Below are positions 6,521-7,670 of a stretch of DNA of 7,670 nucleotides, piece by piece. The notes under the pieces were generated by a model. The model was not told the DNA's origin. It saw only the letters and a list, made by a program, of their open reading frames with translations, and did no database searches. This DNA is from an uncultured Chloroflexota bacterium (lineage in GTDB: Bacteria > Chloroflexota > Limnocylindria > Limnocylindrales > Limnocylindraceae). Both the position numbers and the translations under genes were made by a program. Every line of letters starts with the position of its first letter. Position 1 is the first letter of the stretch. Location: NCBI GenBank assembly GCA_903938075.1, contig CAJABS010000094.1:1-7670 (forward strand), in the 5' to 3' direction.

Positions 6521-7521
6521 CGCTTCCCCCAGAGTGAACCCGCGTCTTTGCCGAGATGGGCGCGGGCAGCTTCAGTGACAACACGACCCTGTGGCGTGCG
6601 GTCAATGAAGCCGATACGCAGCAGGTACGGCTCAAAGACATCTTCCAGCGCATCGGCGGACTCTCCGAGCAGCGCCGCCATGGCGGCAACGCCGACTGGT
6701 CCCCCATTGAACTTGTCGATCATGACGGTCAGCAGCTTTCGATCCGTTGCATCAAGTCCCGCCTCGTCGATCTGCAGGCCCTGCAGTGCCGTTGCGGCTG
6801 CCTCAACGGTGATGTTCGTGGAGCCAGCTACCTGCACCTCATCGCGAACGCGGCGCAAGAGGCGGTTCGCGACCCGCGGTGTGCCGCGGCTGCGTGCCGC
6901 GATAAGCGCGGCGGCGTCAGCGGCGATCTCAATCCCGAGGATGCCGGCGGAGCGGCGGACGATTGCCGCGAGGTCGCCATCGTCATAGAAGTCGAGTCGC
7001 TGCACAGCGCCGAAACGGTCGCGCAGCGGCGAGGAGAGCATGCCGACGCGTGTTGTGGCACCAATGAGGGTGAATGGCGCAATGTCGAGTCGCAACGACT
7101 GCGCCGAACCACGGTTGCCGATGACGATGTCAATCGAACGATCTTCCATCGCGGGGTAGAGCACCTCTTCAACAGCTCGGCCGAGTCGGTGGATCTCATC
7201 AATGAAGAGCACCTGTCGTGGCGTGAGGTCGGTGAGGATCGCCGCCATCTGCCCGCCGTGCTCAATCGCGGGGCCTGATGTGAAGCGAATCTCGACACCG
7301 AGCTCCTTTGCAACGATCGCCGCCAGGGTGGTTTTCCCGAGCCCTGGAGGTCCGTGCAGTAGCAGGTGGTCGGCAGCCTCTCCGCGCTCGCGCGCCGCCT
7401 GTAGCAACGTTGTAAGTGACCGCTTCGCCTCAGCCTGGCCGATGTATTCCCCGAGCGATGCCGGACGCAGCGAGGTTTCCGCGCTCAGCTCTGCCGCATC
7501 GGCACGCGGTTCGCCGCTCAC
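6517..7521 (-). CDS. ruvB: Holliday junction branch migration DNA helicase RuvB
   Basis: RuvB is the AAA+ motor that, loaded by RuvA on Holliday junctions, drives branch migration. The 334-residue protein has normal length. Motifs are RPASLGEYIGQ near the N-terminus (19-29), Walker A GPPGLGKT (57-64), Walker B FIDEIHRL (106-113), sensor 1 GATTR (154-158), the arginine-finger region SPLRDRFG (164-171), sensor 2 GTPRVANRLLRRVRD (213-227), and a C-terminal winged helix (about 255-334) with FEPYLLRIGFIDRTPQGR (296-313). The GTG start at 7521 overlaps the ruvA stop as GTGA and has AAGGAG 5 nt upstream. The stop TGA overlaps the proposed CTG start of tgt. The ruvA-ruvB pair is the classic order; queA, often next in Gram-positive lineages, is not present. 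Confidence 0.98.
   Translation of the reverse strand: MSGEPRADAAELSAETSLRPASLGEYIGQAEAKRSLTTLLQAARERGEAADHLLLHGPPGLGKTTLAAIVAKELGVEIRFTSGPAIEHGGQMAAILTDLTPRQVLFIDEIHRLGRAVEEVLYPAMEDRSIDIVIGNRGSAQSLRLDIAPFTLIGATTRVGMLSSPLRDRFGAVQRLDFYDDGDLAAIVRRSAGILGIEIAADAAALIAARSRGTPRVANRLLRRVRDEVQVAGSTNITVEAAATALQGLQIDEAGLDATDRKLLTVMIDKFNGGPVGVAAMAALLGESADALEDVFEPYLLRIGFIDRTPQGRVVTEAARAHLGKDAGSLWGKR
6518..6530 (-). promoter_or_regulatory. SD and CTG start proposed for tgt
   Basis: GGGGG (6530-6526) can pair with the anti-SD CCUCC through one G:U wobble. It is 5 nt before CTG 6520, whose T and G are the first two bases of the ruvB TGA stop. The layout mirrors the GTGA overlap and SD spacing at the ruvA-ruvB junction. 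Use of CTG is inferred from the absence of any ATG, GTG or TTG in the frame. Confidence 0.45.
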
Positions 7522-7670
7522 GCGCGCTCCTTCAGGGCGGCGCGAAGGCGATCTGCCAGTGGCGCGGCCGCGAGTGCCGCGTTTGCCGACACTACACCTG
7601 CCATCTCCTTCGCCTCCCGCGCTGGGAAGCCGAGGCTACGGAGGGCGCCTTGCAGGTCACGATCTGCATC
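7518..7670 (-). CDS. ruvA: Holliday junction DNA-binding protein RuvA, C-terminal end
   Basis: Only the last 50 residues and the stop are inside the window; the 5' part lies off the right edge. The fragment reads as RuvA domain III, the flexible C-terminal three-helix module that contacts RuvB and stimulates its ATPase: DLQGALRSLGFPAREAKEMA matches the family's 'AL..LG(Y/F)...EA' pattern, followed by an Ala-rich linker and a final LADRLRAALKERA helix. The fragment alone would be weak, but the reading frame, the GTGA overlap with ruvB and the universal ruvA-ruvB order make the call firm. The Holliday-junction-binding OB and HhH domains cannot be checked here. Confidence 0.9.
   Translation of the reverse strand, partial: DADRDLQGALRSLGFPAREAKEMAGVVSANAALAAAPLADRLRAALKERA
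7527..7532 (-). promoter_or_regulatory. Ribosome binding site of ruvB, inside ruvA
   Basis: AAGGAG, 5 nt before GTG 7521, fixes the ruvB start at the GTGA overlap. It lies in the last codons of ruvA. Confidence 0.8.

Noticed and set aside
6500..6760. Plus-strand frames opposite ruvB (about 240 and 146 codons)
   Set aside because: They are complementary to the RuvB coding sequence, without motifs or plausible starts; treated as shadows.

Overview
The window is a compact, wholly minus-strand block of housekeeping genes from a GC-rich bacterium. In transcription order (right to left) it reads ruvA (3' end only), ruvB, tgt, recA, recX, rny, miaA, hflX (5' part only). Every gene has its family's signature motifs. 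I see no plus-strand gene, mobile element, tRNA, rRNA or CRISPR array. GTG starts, high GC, an RNase Y rather than an RNase E, and the recA-recX-rny-miaA-hflX order suggest a non-proteobacterial lineage such as Chloroflexota. That placement is inference from gene content, not a sequence search.

Right part (about 3500-7670), DNA repair with one tRNA-modification gene: ruvA and ruvB overlap by GTGA. ruvB and tgt appear to overlap by CTGA, because the tgt frame has no ATG, GTG or TTG upstream of its conserved core. tgt and recA are 3 nt apart, with the recA Shine-Dalgarno (SD) inside the last tgt codons. recX follows recA after 9 nt. This puts Holliday-junction migration (RuvAB), strand exchange (RecA), its modulator (RecX) and tRNA-guanine transglycosylase in one likely transcript. 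No LexA-type operator was found.

Left part (1-3500), RNA metabolism: after the only real intergenic gap (132 nt) come rny (membrane-anchored endoribonuclease), miaA (1 nt later; tRNA A37 isopentenylation) and hflX (7 nt later; ribosome-splitting GTPase). The gap holds a possible sigma70-like promoter. It also holds a candidate structured leader in which a 7-nt sequence is perfectly complementary to the rny SD and encloses two further hairpins.

Most interesting points: (1) the rny leader, a candidate SD-sequestering three-way junction; (2) the Tgt base pocket, where the usual bacterial Cys and Val specificity positions are Pro and Gly, the latter as in eukaryotic queuine-using enzymes; (3) the non-canonical CTG start proposed for tgt; (4) a roughly 50-residue low-complexity C-terminal tail on Tgt encoded by hairpin-forming GC-rich DNA just before recA.
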